A stretch of DNA of 64,000 nt from Diadema setosum (GCF_964275005.1 NC_092686.1:44204333-44268332), one strand, 5' to 3'. Positions 50,767-63,773 are shown, counted from the first letter of the stretch. Notes: generated by a model from the sequence alone, not told the origin. Numbers and translations are program-made.

Positions 50767-51683
50767 TTAAGTTCAAATGAAAATGGGATTCTGTAAGGCA
50801 CACCAAATCACTCTATTCTTAAAAAAAAAAAAAAAAAAAAATGTGTTCGAGAAAAACTGCTAAAAGCTCAATTTCCTGATTGTTTTATGATCCAAAACTT
50901 TAGCATAATGTAGACGAAGACTATGTCACTTGCTCTTTCAGAAAACATGAAAAACTCAAGATTGGATCGGTTGACCCATTTCACCTATTTTAGTCCTGAC
51001 ATAAAATCAGTGTGTGCCACTTTTTGTTGGTTTTGTGATGCACGGTCACATTTATATACACCTGCTAAAAACAGAACAACGATAAAAACAAAACCAAAAC
51101 AGAACAAAACTGTACAGTGATGTTGTCAACACATGAAAACAATATTTACACAGTTAATGCATAATGCACGTCATATACAGTACACACAAAAGACAAATCT
51201 AGAAACTGGTGTGCAGGCATTGGATAGTAACTTGGGTTTTGATTCTCTTTTCCGAATTAAATTTCACATCAGATCTTCTCTTGAGAACTCAAATTTTTTC
51301 TTTGTACTGGTAGTCTATTTGTTATTTTATATCTCAGGACTAACCTTGAATTTAAACTCTTACTGCCAGTACAACAAACAATATGCTTGTATACCGGTAC
51401 ACTGTAAATGGTAAATCTGACATGGTATTCTGATCAGAAGCTGAACATGAAAGTGAGACTAATGTGACACCTACAGTTAGTGCAAGAAAGGCAAGTTGCA
51501 CACACACATACATGAAATTGTTTTAAAATATTTAATGTCGTATTAGTTAAGATCAATGCACTTTTAATCTCTTGCTAACAGTGCTACTAATAGGAGCATT
51601 TTATCACAAGTCTGCCGTATCAGAGGGATAATTCTGCTTAACCCATTTGCAACTGGTCTGCCCGAAACTGCCCATCCATCTTT

Positions 51684-53230
51684 TTATGCCTCCGCCACGA
51701 AGTGGTGCCGGAGGCATTATGTTTTCGGGTTGTCCGTCCGTCCGTCCTTCCGTCCGTCCGTCCGTCCGTCCGTCCTTCCGTCTGTCCGTCCGTCCGTCCG
51801 TCCTTCCGTCCGTCCGTAATGAATTTTGTGGACAAGGTAACTATCGAAACCTGTTGAGGTATCCTAATGAAACTTGGCATGTATGTGTATTAGGGGGTGA
51901 AGTTGTGCCTATCAACTTTTGGGTGCACATGTTCAAGGTCAAAGGTCAAAAGGTCAAGGTCAAATACATAAAATTTCACTATTTCCACCATATCTATTGA
52001 ATGCCTGAAGATATTTTCTTGAAACTTATCGTATACATGTATTACCCAATTAAGATTCTCTGGTGAAAGTTTTGGTCATGAGGTCAAAGGTCAAAGGTCA
52101 AAGGTCAAAAGTTCAGGGTCAAATACATAAAATTTCACTATTTCCACCATATCTATTGAATGCCTGAAGATATTTTCTTGAAACTTAGTGTATACATGTA
52201 TTACCCAATTAAGATTCTCTGGTGAAAGTTTGGGTCATGAGGTCAAAGGTCAAAGGTCAAAAGGTCAAGTAAAAATATTAAAACTTCTTTTTTTTCTCCG
52301 TACCTTGGAAAATTGTTCAAGGTATCGTCATGGAACATAGTATATACATGTACTGACTGGAAGTGATTATCTAGAGAATGTAGGGTTCATGGGGTCAAAG
52401 GTCAAGTGCAAGACTTCAAAATTTTACTATTACCCTCATATTTATGCAATGCCAGCAAGGTTATTTTTTTACACTTGGTGTATGCGTGTGTAACCTAATA
52501 GAAATTCTCTGGAAAGTTTTTTTTTTCTCTTTTTGCCTCAAAGGTCAAAAGGTCAAAGATCAAGTGAAAGTGCTGAACTAACTTTTTCCTCCATATCTCG
52601 GAAGTGGCTCAAGTTACTGTAAAACATGATATATTCGCGGCATGAATTTTTCACGAATTGGAGCCGACGGCCTTTTTAGCGGCATGAAATTTTCGCGAAC
52701 TGGAACTGGTATTCAATGCATATAGTGTAGAAAAGAACTTTCGCGTGCATTTTAATTTTGCAAATCTTCGCACTCGCAAAATTCGCAAAATTAAAATGCA
52801 CGCGAACATTTCTCGTTTTACAGTACCTTGAAACTTAGTACATATTATGCATGTTCTACCTGAAAGTAATTATCTCATGAATTTTAGGGTCAAGGGCCAG
52901 ATGAAAATGGTAACAATTTACTATTCAATTCAGAAATTGCACTTTTTCTCCACACTTGTACCTTGAAAATTACTCAATGCCTAAATGTATGAATGGGTCA
53001 AAGTCAAGTTAAAGTCCTTAAATCCCTAGATACATGCTCTCCTATTCATCCAATTAAACCTACGTCAAGGAAGGTGAACATTCAACACATTTGTGACAAA
53101 CTTGTCATTCCAATATTTTGCCAATTTTGTGAAAATGTAATCACACAGTGTCCACATGTACTATCTAGACCTATTGGGAAAATCATGCATTATGGCAGAG
53201 GCATACCAGTCGCCAAAGCGACATTTCTAG
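51684..53230 (+). mobile_element. CCGTCCGT/AGGTCA composite repeat, copy 4 (plus), with nested MITE
   Basis: Plus-oriented copy with a (GTCC)n run at about 51733-51816 and the usual ends. It is interrupted by a 207-bp MITE at 52617-52823; without that insert it is about 1.34 kb, like copy 1. Confidence 0.85.
52617..52823. mobile_element. CTGTAAAAC-ended MITE nested in composite repeat
   Basis: Ends CTGTAAAACATGATATATTC and ATTTCTCGTTTTACAG, flanked by TA (52615-52616, 52824-52825). The host repeat without insert reads CAAGTTATCTTGAAAC at the matching point of copy 1 (about 38063), so the TA is a true target duplication. Inside: GGAGCCGACGGCC and paired CGCGAA/TTCGCG blocks. Sister copies at 14739-14940 and, deleted, 44569-44643. 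Confidence 0.9.
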
Positions 53231-53606
53231 TTTTTTATTGTTTTAAGCTTTACCATTTTTTGTTTTCATATTTCATAGAATAGATAATTTTGTAATTTGA
53301 AAGAGGTTAAAGGTCAACAAAAGTATGTCAGTATTATTTCTGTGACACACCATTCTCTTGGTAAAGTCTCAATAAGCTTTCAAATAAACATAACTTTAAA
53401 TAGACAAAAATAAACTGGCACTGAGCTACTTTACGTCATTTAGGAAGTTGTTGAAATAAGAGCAATATATTGCTATACCTTTCAGGGAACCCAGGCCATT
53501 ATGTACAGAATCTTCAGTTGCTAATGGGTTAAATGTGAATATATGTGTGCAGTTCATTGTGAGTTTTGTGAGACCATGACATCATTTTTCATTTCATTTA
53601 CATACT

Positions 53607-53720
53607 GGAGTCAAAAGGGGCCTGAGCTTTCAATCCTAGCAGAATCTTCGTCAGAGGCAAAATGAATTGCCTCTGATGAAGATTCTGCTAGGATGGAAAG
53701 CTCAGGCCCCTTTTGACTCC
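53607..53720. repeat. Near-perfect 54-bp hairpin
   Basis: Arms 53607-53660 and 53667-53720 around a 6-nt loop (AATGAA). Left begins GGAGTCAAAAGGGGCCTGAG, right ends with its exact complement; only about two mismatches in 54 pairs. It is followed by TTGGCTCGCCACTACTGG and a long T run, so it may be part of a dispersed repeat. Confidence 0.9.
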
Positions 53721-54641
53721 ACTTTACTCCATTGGCTCGCCACTACTGGATAAGCAGTTTTCAGCAGCGTTTTTTTTTTTTTTTTTTTTTTTTGCTACAT
53801 ACTGGGTTGGGACCATTCATGATTCTGTATCTTTACATGCAACTTCATGATACTTTTACCATTTAATTATCCTTTCATATCTCATTTATTTAAAGCTATG
53901 TTAACTTGAAAATTGGCATGGATTGCCACTTCTAACAATTTCCACGTGGAATGAAAAAGAAAACAGCATGACTGCACAATGAGTACCCTACAAAAAAAAC
54001 AAAAAAAATCCATTTTCGATCTGTGCAACAGTCCTGCTCATAGAGGGAGAGAGAGAAAAAAAAATAGTACAAACAAATTGTTGAACGTGCTATTGTATCT
54101 AATAATGGCAGTTCCTCCCCAAAGTCTGGGGTCAGAGAGGGAACAAGCTACTAGTACTTTATAGGTAGAATCTCCCAAGAAGATTATTGTTATATAATAG
54201 GTTTAAGAGGATTGACACTCAGAGTCAGAGCCAACTGGTGAATAAAAGAAGGAGACTTATCTACAGATAGACAAACTTGTTTCACTGATCAAAGTGCAGT
54301 TTGATGGGGAGAAGCGTTTTGTTTAAATTGCAAGCTTTACCCATTTTTCAACAGAGTTTGCTCAAAAGACACCCTTTCATGCGAAATCGGATATTCCTAC
54401 GCCTCTGGAATTTGCTAAAATTAGCATCAGACATATTTACATTAACATCATTTGGAGCATGGAAATTTCCTTTTCATGCCACAAAATGCCTTTTTTTTTA
54501 AGCTTTCAGAATGGAATTTGTTGATTTGAATGGGATGGTTGAGCAGGGAAACCCCCCCCCCAAAAAAAAAAAAAAATTGAATAAATAAATAAATAAATAA
54601 AATAAAATAAACTAGACTCGGAACTTGTCAAGACTGACAAA
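53721..54641. other. Intergenic, simple repeats only
   Basis: T-runs near 53770, AAATA runs near 54580-54610; no gene or clear element. Confidence 0.4.
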
Positions 54642-56951
54642 TTAGGTGATCCGATTTTTTTTTTTTTTTAATCAATGATTCGAGTTTTCACCTGAGATTA
54701 GGGACATTGGTCGTGTGATGTTTGGATTCTCATTTTGAAGAGGGAGTCAGACCTGCCATCTTGGGTACCGAATTCCGTATACACTATCAAAGAAGCAGAA
54801 TGAACTATATTTGACCTTTGACCCCACTTTGCACCCCCTAGATGGCATCTGAGCAAAAAGTGGTTATTTTGTGAAATGATTCTTGTAACATGGTCTTTGC
54901 GTGTGCAACATATGGGAAAGATAAGACATGTATTCACCAAGATACAGGATGAAACATTTATGACCTTTGACCCTAATTTACTTACCCAAGATGGTGTCTG
55001 ATCAAGTAGTTGTTATTTCATGAAATAATGTACGTGACATTAACTAAACATGTGCAAAATATGGGGATGATAGGGGCTGTTTTTCTTGAGTTATTGCAAA
55101 GAAAGTTGGAAAAAGAAAGGAATATGAAAATACATCGAAGATAATCTTTAATTTCAACCACTTTTTTGGACGTGATCCCAACACCATATGAAAAACAAAG
55201 GGGACACGTACGATAGCGCAAAGTCTCAGCTACAACATATTAAAATCTGGGAGAAATTCACCGAAGGGTAAGTGAGCTAGTGCTCGATAAAGACAATCAT
55301 GTCAATTTTCACATCTAGAAAAATTCCCTCCCATAGAGATAACACGTCATAACGAAGATAAAGAAAGAAGTACACATGACCTTTGACCCGATCTGCACAG
55401 ACAAGATGGCATCTGAGCAAAAAGTGGTTATTTTGTGAAATGATCCTTGTAACACGGTCTTTACGTGTGCAAAATATGGGGAAGATAGAACATGTATTCA
55501 CCAAGATACAGGATGAAACATTTATGACCTTTGACCCTAATTTACATACCAAAGATGGCGTCTGATGAAGTAGTTGTTATTCTATGAAATAATGTACGTG
55601 ACATGAACTAAACATGTGCAAAATATGGTGGTGATAGAGTATGTTTTTCTTGAGTTATTGCAAAGAAAGTTGGAAAAAGAAAGAAATATGAAAATACATC
55701 GAAGATAGGCTTTGATTTCAACCAAGTTTTGGGACGTGATCCCGATACCGTATGAAGAAACGAAGGGCACATTCACGATAGCCCAAAGTCTCAGCTACAA
55801 CATATTAAAATCTTAGAGAAATTCACCGAAGCATAAGTGAGCTAGTGCTCGAAAAAGATAGTCATGTCAATTTTCATTTCCAGAAAAACTGCACTCCCAT
55901 CAAGATAACACGTAAACTGGTCAAATTTGACAAGATTACTTTCAATCCAATATTACGAGGTGATGCCGTCATCTAATCAAAATGTTGTTAGTATATTAAT
56001 GAAAGAGCATTTAGTAAGCTGTAACATACTGAAATCTGGGTGAAAATTGGCCAAGGATAAGTGAGATACGCTCGAGTGAACTTGTAATTTGATGACGTCA
56101 TTTTGAAAATTTGCTCTTTTTATTTTATTAAGAAATTTGATATCTTTTAATCATTTTTCCAGCATCGCCAACCCATGAAATGACATGTCCAACTCATCAG
56201 CTTTCAGAATATGTAAAGAAAATGGGGGGTCACCATCCATCCTGACGAGTAAAATCGGATTTAAAATTGGCGGTTTTTTGGCATTGTTGCACTGTATATC
56301 GCCATTGACGCGCGCGCGGAATTTCAACTTTGACGGGCCCTTATGACGTCATATTGAGTCGGATTGACTTGAAACTTGGTAGACATATTCCCTGACATTT
56401 CAGGCAGGCGATAAGTGTGAAAAAACGGGAAATTTCTATTGCATATGAGCTGTGCCTGCGTATATGCGCGCGCGCGTACGCGTCCGTAAAATTTTTTCAA
56501 TTTTTCAAAAAATGCTCCAAATGGTCTGAAACGTGTGCAAAAAAAATTTGAGCTCGATTTGAGCATACAAATATTTCAACGCGCGCGTACGCGCACGTTT
56601 TAAGGTATAGATGAATTTTGAGAATATGAATAGAATGCGCTTGACTTGAAATATATGTGACGTGAATTTCATTGAAAAATTCCATTCCATTAATGAGATA
56701 TGATTGAGAATGTGTTTTCATATAATGACGTCATAGTGACGTCACGGTCGACTGATCACTTTGATTTTAGTTCGATTGCCGTCTTTGGGAGACGATACAT
56801 ATATGGTATAAGTTTGAAATTGATAGGAAGAGGACTTTCTGAGCTAATCGATGCACAACTTTTGGGGAGAAAGAAGAAGAAAAAGAAGAAGAAGAAGAAA
56901 GAATCCGTACAAAAACAGAAGGTGATCCGAGAGGATACTCGGATCACCTAA
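54642..56951. mobile_element. 2.3 kb element with terminal TTAGGTGATCCGA and tandem duplication
   Basis: Left TTAGGTGATCCGA near 54642, inverted at the right as TCGGATCACCTAA. The right end is itself a hairpin (GGTGATCCGAG, six bases, CTCGGATCACC, 56921-56949). A 564-bp unit occurs twice in tandem: GATGGCATCTGAGCAAAAAG at 54841 and 55405, GATAACACGT closing both units. The right third has alternating GCGCGC segments. Non-coding. A hairpin directly before CTAA is Helitron-like, while the inverted ends favour a DNA transposon; class open. Confidence 0.65.
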
Positions 56952-57608
56952 TAAATAATTTGAAATCTACTAGCAGCATGAAGGATTGATATTGGACTTA
57001 ATCAAATCTTAGCACAGACTAGTGTCTTGGAATGCAGCAGAAGGAATAGGGAAGTACTCCTTTGACCAAATCATATCTGAAGTTAGAATCTACTGGCCAC
57101 ATTACAAACTAAGGAAGCAATCTGAGAGCTCTGCCAAGCAGCTCATCTCCACCCATACACACATGCTGAAAACAGGCCAATGTCCCTTCCCAAGAAGCCT
57201 CTTGTTTACACGGGTGCTTTGCCCAAGCAGAGCACACGCTTTAGTGCGCGTAGGTACATGCAAACCTCAAATATGCAGAGTTGAACATCCAAGTTCATTG
57301 ACCTGTTCTGCCAAAAGATAAAAAATTCTTCAAAAATTCACAAAAATTCCTGGATCACAACCAAAATCTAATCATCTGTTCCTAACAAGTGTCATTATCA
57401 ACTTTTCCTGCAAGTTTCGTCAAATCCGTTCACAACTTTTTGTGTTATTTTGCACACAAGCAAACCAATGCTGACAAAAAGATAACCTCCTTTCCTGGCG
57501 AAGGTAATAATTTTAAGCTTTGCAGAGCTAATATTTGTGAGAGATTGCTCTACAAAAGCATATTTACACTGGCAGCAAGAACAGTTTTTGATAGGCATCT
57601 ACCAAATA

Positions 57609-57775
57609 CAGTGGCGGATCCAGGCAGGGGCGCACTGGGCACACCCCCCCCCCCCTTTATTTTTGTTTAAACAAAAGAAATAAAAAGAAAAAATGGAAGG
57701 TGTGTGTACACTCCCCTTTAATTTTCTAAAGATGTCCCCCCCCCCCTTTTTACAGAATTCCTGGATGTGCCCCTG
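57609..57775. mobile_element. CAGTGGCGGATCCAGG-ended MITE
   Basis: Left CAGTGGCGGATCCAGG, right, inverted, CAGGGGCACATCCAGG; TA on both sides. 167 bp with two C-runs. Ends of this kind are widespread in invertebrate genomes. Confidence 0.7.
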
Positions 57776-58162
57776 TAATACCCTGTGAAATACCCTGTGA
57801 AATACCCACACAAAAACCCACCTCTGAAATGCATTTTTTTTTAATAACCTCAGTCAGTCTTTTATTTCTGGATTTGGGGGGTTTTATCATCATCTTCTTC
57901 TTTCTTTCTTTTTTTTTTTTTTGGGGGGGGGGGTAAGGGAGGGAGGGACAATACAATGCTCTTTCTCTGCTCATCATTATCTAGTCATGTGACTTTCCCC
58001 ACCCCAGTATATACGCAGGCACAAAGGTTGTAACCAGCCTGCATTCCTTCGACCAATCACCTGTTCAAGGATTCTACCTGCCCCACAATAAGGAACAGAA
58101 CAGGCACACTGCTTTTCAAAGGACCTGTTATCATGTTAATGAATAACATGCCAGCTATGCGT

Positions 58163-58210
58163 TGCTGTTGTTGTTGTTGTTGTTGCTGTTGATGTTGTTG
58201 TTGTTGTTGT
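58163..58210. repeat. (TTG)n microsatellite
   Basis: About 16 TTG units with a few changes. The leucine-rich frame across it is an artefact. Confidence 0.9.
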
Positions 58211-58966
58211 TTTCTGCCATTGTAAATGGTAGCTTAAAATACCTAGGGCTTCTGTCGGTGTCGTCGTTTTACAAAGTGGAATTTTCTATGTTGCCCATGC
58301 ATGAAAGAAAAACAACTCAAACAGCCATTGAACGAAAAACACCAATGGAGGATTTCAAATTTCCTCATAGTACGAACAACAAAATTGAATACAACCTTTT
58401 CACTCTTTTGACAAGGAAATGGTACGTGTTTCTAGCCAGTCCTGTTGTGTTGTATCTCCCATCAAATCCAAAACATGGAATATTACACTTTTGCAGGATT
58501 AACTCTTTTTACTGCATTCTCCCTTATGAATCAACTTCATATAAATGCTTTCGAAACGAGTGAAGTACCATAAACCTTTCGGAACTTCCCTCATTTCGAG
58601 AGTAAGCCAACTGAGAACAAAGAAAGGTTATTTGTACTATGTGCATGAGTTAACTCCAAACCGGCTTAATAGAACAAATTCCTCATGCTTGCGACAGGTA
58701 CGCTATGTCAGCTTATTAGACAATGCAACAACACATTGAATGCATATCACGTACACTCCTTGCATTCAAACAGGGAGTCTCTTTCCACCTTCCTGATTCA
58801 AACTTCCTAAACTCCAACAATGAAACAAATCCAGCACTATGTCTCAGACAGAAAAGCATATACGTACATAATTATTGAATAGGGTGCACTCTCTCCCCCT
58901 CTCCCTTTCAGTTTATCAATGCTCTGTGCAAGTAATCCTCCGTAAAGTTGATATTGCCTATCACCC

Positions 58967-59401
58967 TTTACAGGGATAGTACAGTTTCGGTTGAGATGGG
59001 GGCTTCAGGTTTCCAATGTTTTTGGATAGTGATTTCTTTCTTTTTTTTCTTCTTTTTTTTTTGAGATAGAAAGAAACCTCTTATGAAATTGAGAAGAGCA
59101 TATAATTCTAAGAGGAATTCAAAGTTTATTTGATGAAAATTGGTTTTAAAATAGATGAGATATCCACCAAAAAAAAAAAGCAATCCTAATAAAAGGTGGG
59201 ACCAACCTTACATTAAGATCACTTTGTTTTACTTTGGTTTTGATATCTCCGCCATTTCAAAAGCGATTTCCATCAAATAAACTTTGAATTCCTCTTAGAG
59301 TTATTGTACGCTCTTTAACATTAAATGAAGCGGTTTCTAAGTATCTCACAAAAAAATAAAAGCTGAATCCTCACCTCAGTCAATACTTTACCAGCCCTTT
59401 A
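58967..59401. mobile_element. AAAGGG-ended MITE, copy 3
   Basis: Left ACAGGGATAGTACAGTTTCG, inner GATGAAAATTGGTTTTAAAA and inverse TTTCAAAAGCGATTTCCATC, right end CTTTACCAGCCCTTTAA. Same family as 20827-21186 and 49937-50333. Confidence 0.7.
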
Positions 59402-59878
59402 ATAGTTCAGAGTATCTCAGTCAAGTTTGACGAGTGTTAGATTTCCTTGAGAGGGACAGCCAAAACAACTTGAGCAATGTGACTGTTACATACAGTCAAC
59501 TAGGATATCTCCACTTTTCATGCAATCACTGAATATGCCGCAAGAACACGGTCCTCAGCGTGGAGATATGGAGTGGGAAGGTTGGCCTGGCTCAGATATA
59601 TTCAAGAATCCCTGTAACGAATTGTGTACAGCTTTATTACTGATCTCTGTGTGAGTACACATATCTACAGCCAAAGAATCTCTATGGGAGTCCTCCATTA
59701 GCGATGAGCGCACACCTATGTACATGGGCACTATTCATGGCATTTTGAATGTACCCTGTTGGCAGCCAATGAAGGCCAATTCAATCGGGCCACCCATGTT
59801 TTCCCATGCCACCATGACAGACCTTTACCCTACTGCACAAAGGAAATATAATGCTGTAAACATAGAAATTTTTGCCTG

Positions 59879-59909
<31 letters not shown>

Positions 59910-62094
59910 TGGGCTGAGTGGCTCAAAAACATGTTTGCGGGTTCTTGAATTCGCAGTGCGCAATTGTCAACCCATTCAGCAAAATGTACTGACAAAATTG
60001 TGAAGATATTTTCACAGGTTTTAGAATTTGTAAGAAGTAACCCAAAATACACAAAAATTCAACTATCAGAACATTTCTGCATTTACAAATTATTTCTTTT
60101 CATCATAGTAAATACCGATATCAACCACACAACATTTCCAGCACAAGTTATGGCTGGATTTTGCGTGTTTGTTTGTTTGTTTTATAATAAGTACAGTGAC
60201 CTTTGACCTTAACCTTCTACCTCCTACCACCATTGTAAGCATCATTGTCCATTTTTTCTACCTTGATTGTCCACAACCTTTACCACCACTGGCCATTCCA
60301 CACAGTCCAACTGGTTGTACATTTCGCCTAGACTTGCCTCTAGATGAACATGATGAAGTTATTTGATTGAAAATTGCAAACTTTGGCTATTTCAGTCAAA
60401 GTGCAGTATAACCTTTGACCTTTGAATCCGATAGATTCTTTGCCCCTAAAATAGTAATCAGCTCATCCACAAGTTCTGGAGAAAATCCACAGAACTTTTG
60501 GGGGTAACCACAATGACTAGATGTGGAACAGATGGACAGAGAGAAAAACCAGCCTCCAACACTATTCATTCAGATAGGCAGAGGCATAAAAACATTACTT
60601 TCTTAGCTTAGTTCATGGCTTGCTTATCTTGTGAAAAAGAGAACAGACCTTCCACTTACCATGGACCTACAGTAGGTCCCATGCACTTATCAGGCAATCC
60701 AATCCCCCAGTATTCAACATTGACTAGACAACACAAGACATTGTTTGTTGTGAAAACAAATTACAGTAACCATTCCCACTATCTGTCTACTGATAAAGTC
60801 CCAACGCATGCAACAGGTACCTGGGGATATATGGTGTGTATGTGTTTATGCTGCATTCCCACTATCACGATTGGCACCACAATTGAAATCATGGTCTTCA
60901 ATGTGAAGGAATCGTGGTGATCTTATAAATTCAGATCATATTAGATCTTGGGGTCAATTGTGGTAACTGCACTAAAGGTAAAAAATTTTAGGATTATGCA
61001 ATTTCTTCTCTTTTTTTTTTTTCTACCATCAACACAACAGTAGTCATCAATCATGATCTTCACATCAGATTGTCTTAGATTGTAACAAAATGCAACGAAT
61101 CCCATCAAATATCATACTTCTTAATCACGTTGCTCAGGATCAACGTAAATTGTTTCACCCTCCTTCTGCTTATTCTTTGCATGTTTGCCTTTATTTTTAA
61201 ACTCAAGGACTATAATACATTTTGTTTTTCCCAAGGCAGTCATCTGCATCTTTAGATTATCATTTCTTAAAGATTCATAACAGTATAAGCATGTTTTAAG
61301 TTTCATTAGTGAGGTATATACTCAAAGTGTTTATAATTTCATGAAATCATCTTGTATCATACCATCACTGTATTGCAATTATACACGCACGTACACATAC
61401 ACACACACACACACAAAATAACTCCCATTTTATCAAAATGACATAACTTTTTAACAAAAACGTTTTGGGCAAAATAATTTGCCAATGGCATATCTATACT
61501 AAATGACAAACTCCTGTGTGAAAATGAAAATCACTCGTTGAGTCATATATGCATGGGTGAGAGCACATCAAAGGCAAATAGTCACTTTTCAAAATTTACA
61601 TTTTGAGTCATTTTTGGGGGTCTGTGAATCATTCTGTTTCTTGTTAATTTGTTGATATCAAACAATCCAGCGTAACTCTTTTTTTTTTTAAACGTCTGAT
61701 AGTATTTTTTCTTTAATGAAGCGCTTTGTACTCACTCATTGGAAAAGGCACTATTGGTATATGATACAAATAATGTCATAATGTATGAAATGTATACTGT
61801 TTACTTCAATAATTCTACTGATCCTGACAGCCAAATACCAAATTGATACACTGAGGTACTACTGTCTTCACATAATAATGAAATAGAAATGCATTCTAGA
61901 CATATTGGTTTGAATTGCATTTCAGCACCATAGAGTGGTGAGATATAGACCGAAACTTCAAAAATTCATAAATTTTTAACAGATTGTCAAATTTCCCTCA
62001 AACTTTCATTAATATCTTCTGAACCTTCTTAACCTTCTGAAAGTTATAGCCAGCAGGGCAGCACACTGCATATCGCTGACTTTGGTGTTGAATA
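59402..62094. other. Intergenic or leader intron, no gene supported
   Basis: AT-rich, T-run at 59886-59910, scattered ACCTTTGACC words at 60190-60425 that recall the composite repeats without their ends, (CA)n near 61400. A minus-strand ATG frame with strong donor CCATG/GTAAGT (60682-60660) is the other weak first-exon candidate for copy B. Confidence 0.35.
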
Positions 62095-62560
62095 CATGTG
62101 CGTGGTTTTACTGTAAGTGCCCCTTGAAGCTCTCTAACGATGCTAGTTTATTACCAGCCATGGGAGTCCTTTATACAAAAAATGAGTTCTTATATGTATC
62201 TGTTCTTGCGAATGGTATTTGAATTTGCATGTCGTTTTTCCTCCTTGTTTTCCTTTCTGACAAATATGTGATGTACTTATTGGCTGATATCCCCACCATT
62301 CCCTGCTGTATCTTGAATAACACGGTCAATCTGTTCCTTTCTGTTTCCAGTGTTTCCCATTTCAACTCTGCTAACATCTGTGTGACACTGCTACTCTTGC
62401 TGTAGTTTCCTAAGCAGAAACATGCTGCTTTCCTTTGTATCCTTTCCATTAACTTCTCTATCTGGCCTATCTTGTGTGGGTCCCAGGCGCAAGATGCGTA
62501 CTCCAGTATGGGTCTTACTAGTATCTTCTTCTGGTATTGCTGCATTCTCTCAAGCCTTGT
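62095..62560 (-). mobile_element. LINE fragment, 3' part of a reverse transcriptase ORF
   Basis: The minus strand encodes KILVRPILEYASCAWDPHK, then LMERIQRKAACFCLGNY and LKWETLETERNRLTVLFKI, the thumb/C-terminal part of a non-LTR reverse transcriptase, comparable with VRPIMEYACTVWDP in the LINE at 8.7-10.6 kb but of a different family. A stop falls after NSFFV, and the same frame then continues with RTPMAGNKLASLESFKGHLQ, so the copy is decayed by at least one change. The catalytic RT motifs are absent. Confidence 0.8.
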
Positions 62561-63773
62561 ATTAATACTATCATATGAAGGTGGACCTGTCCTTCCCTAT
62601 ATTATCGACCTATAACTTTTACACTCATTTAGACTGCTAGAAGAGCAATGTTACTTTGAGTACACTATCACATTTAGTAAACTTCTGCACTGCTCAGCAT
62701 TTCAAGGTATTTAATTCTACCAAATAGATAATTAAACATTGGTTTTTCTCAGTAACAATTAGGAAAATCATGAAATGTAAAGTTAAACTGGATGAAAATG
62801 CCCTCTTTCTCATTTCTACACAAATCCCCATTGCTATGATCAGTCACCTCTTTCACTCTGAAGCTATGACCTTGGGCCTGATAAGTTTTTACACTTTTCC
62901 AAGGTTTTCACTGAACCTTTTAACTTAAAAAGGGCTATTTCTACTAGGGCCAAATAATAAAATCCACTAACCACTAGCACTAGGCTCTATTAGTAATTGA
63001 CCTGGCATTTCAACCGTTACGGGATTAAAACCGGCCAAGCATTACTGATCATGCATGTTCCACATCAATATGATTAAAACAACAACTGACTACAGTCTAG
63101 CCCTACAGAAAAAGTCCTGCACAAAATGTACCAGGTAAGCTTTTTATTCACTGTCCTTTTCAATTCTTTTCCCCCTTCTATTTCAGGAAGATATTTGAGC
63201 TCTCCCACTTCTCTTATAGTCTTATTCAACAGCTGCTCAGTCAGATTAAAACACGCCAACCGTAACAAGATTTTTTTTTTTTTAAAGTCAAACACAAAGG
63301 CATAGATGTTCGATGTCACACCACTCACACACAAGTTTTAAATGAGGCAAGTTTTGTTGCCCTGCCTCAATCTTACTAATGCTATTGAAGAATCCAATTA
63401 AGTACCGTTATCAATCAGTAGAACATAGCCAGAGCTTGCGGCTTTAGAAACTGAAGTATAAACGGAAACAGCTACTAAAGCACACAATAATAAGAGGCCT
63501 AGGGGCCTACCCAATTCGTCAAATTGTGTGAGATTATGGACAAGGGTCATACATAGCAATATTTTACACATAGGGGATTGACGACTCCGATATATCTCTT
63601 GCTTTCCCCGGGACTCGTGGGAGATCTGGAGACTAGCTAAGCAACCTGTAGCTGGAGGTGGGGGAAATGGAAAATAAAAACTGTTACCTACAAACTTTCA
63701 TTGCATTTCATTGTTAATGCTAAACTACTGACATTATACAGACAAAGATCACCGTGTATTAAGAATAACTCAC
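62561..63773. other. Region right of the LINE fragment, nothing recognised
   Basis: No coding signature or clear repeat ends in this stretch, which leads up to the CpG-rich block. Confidence 0.4.

Noticed and set aside
57022-57321. 99-codon plus-strand frame
   Set aside because: No domain, no supporting splice sites, sits between repeats.
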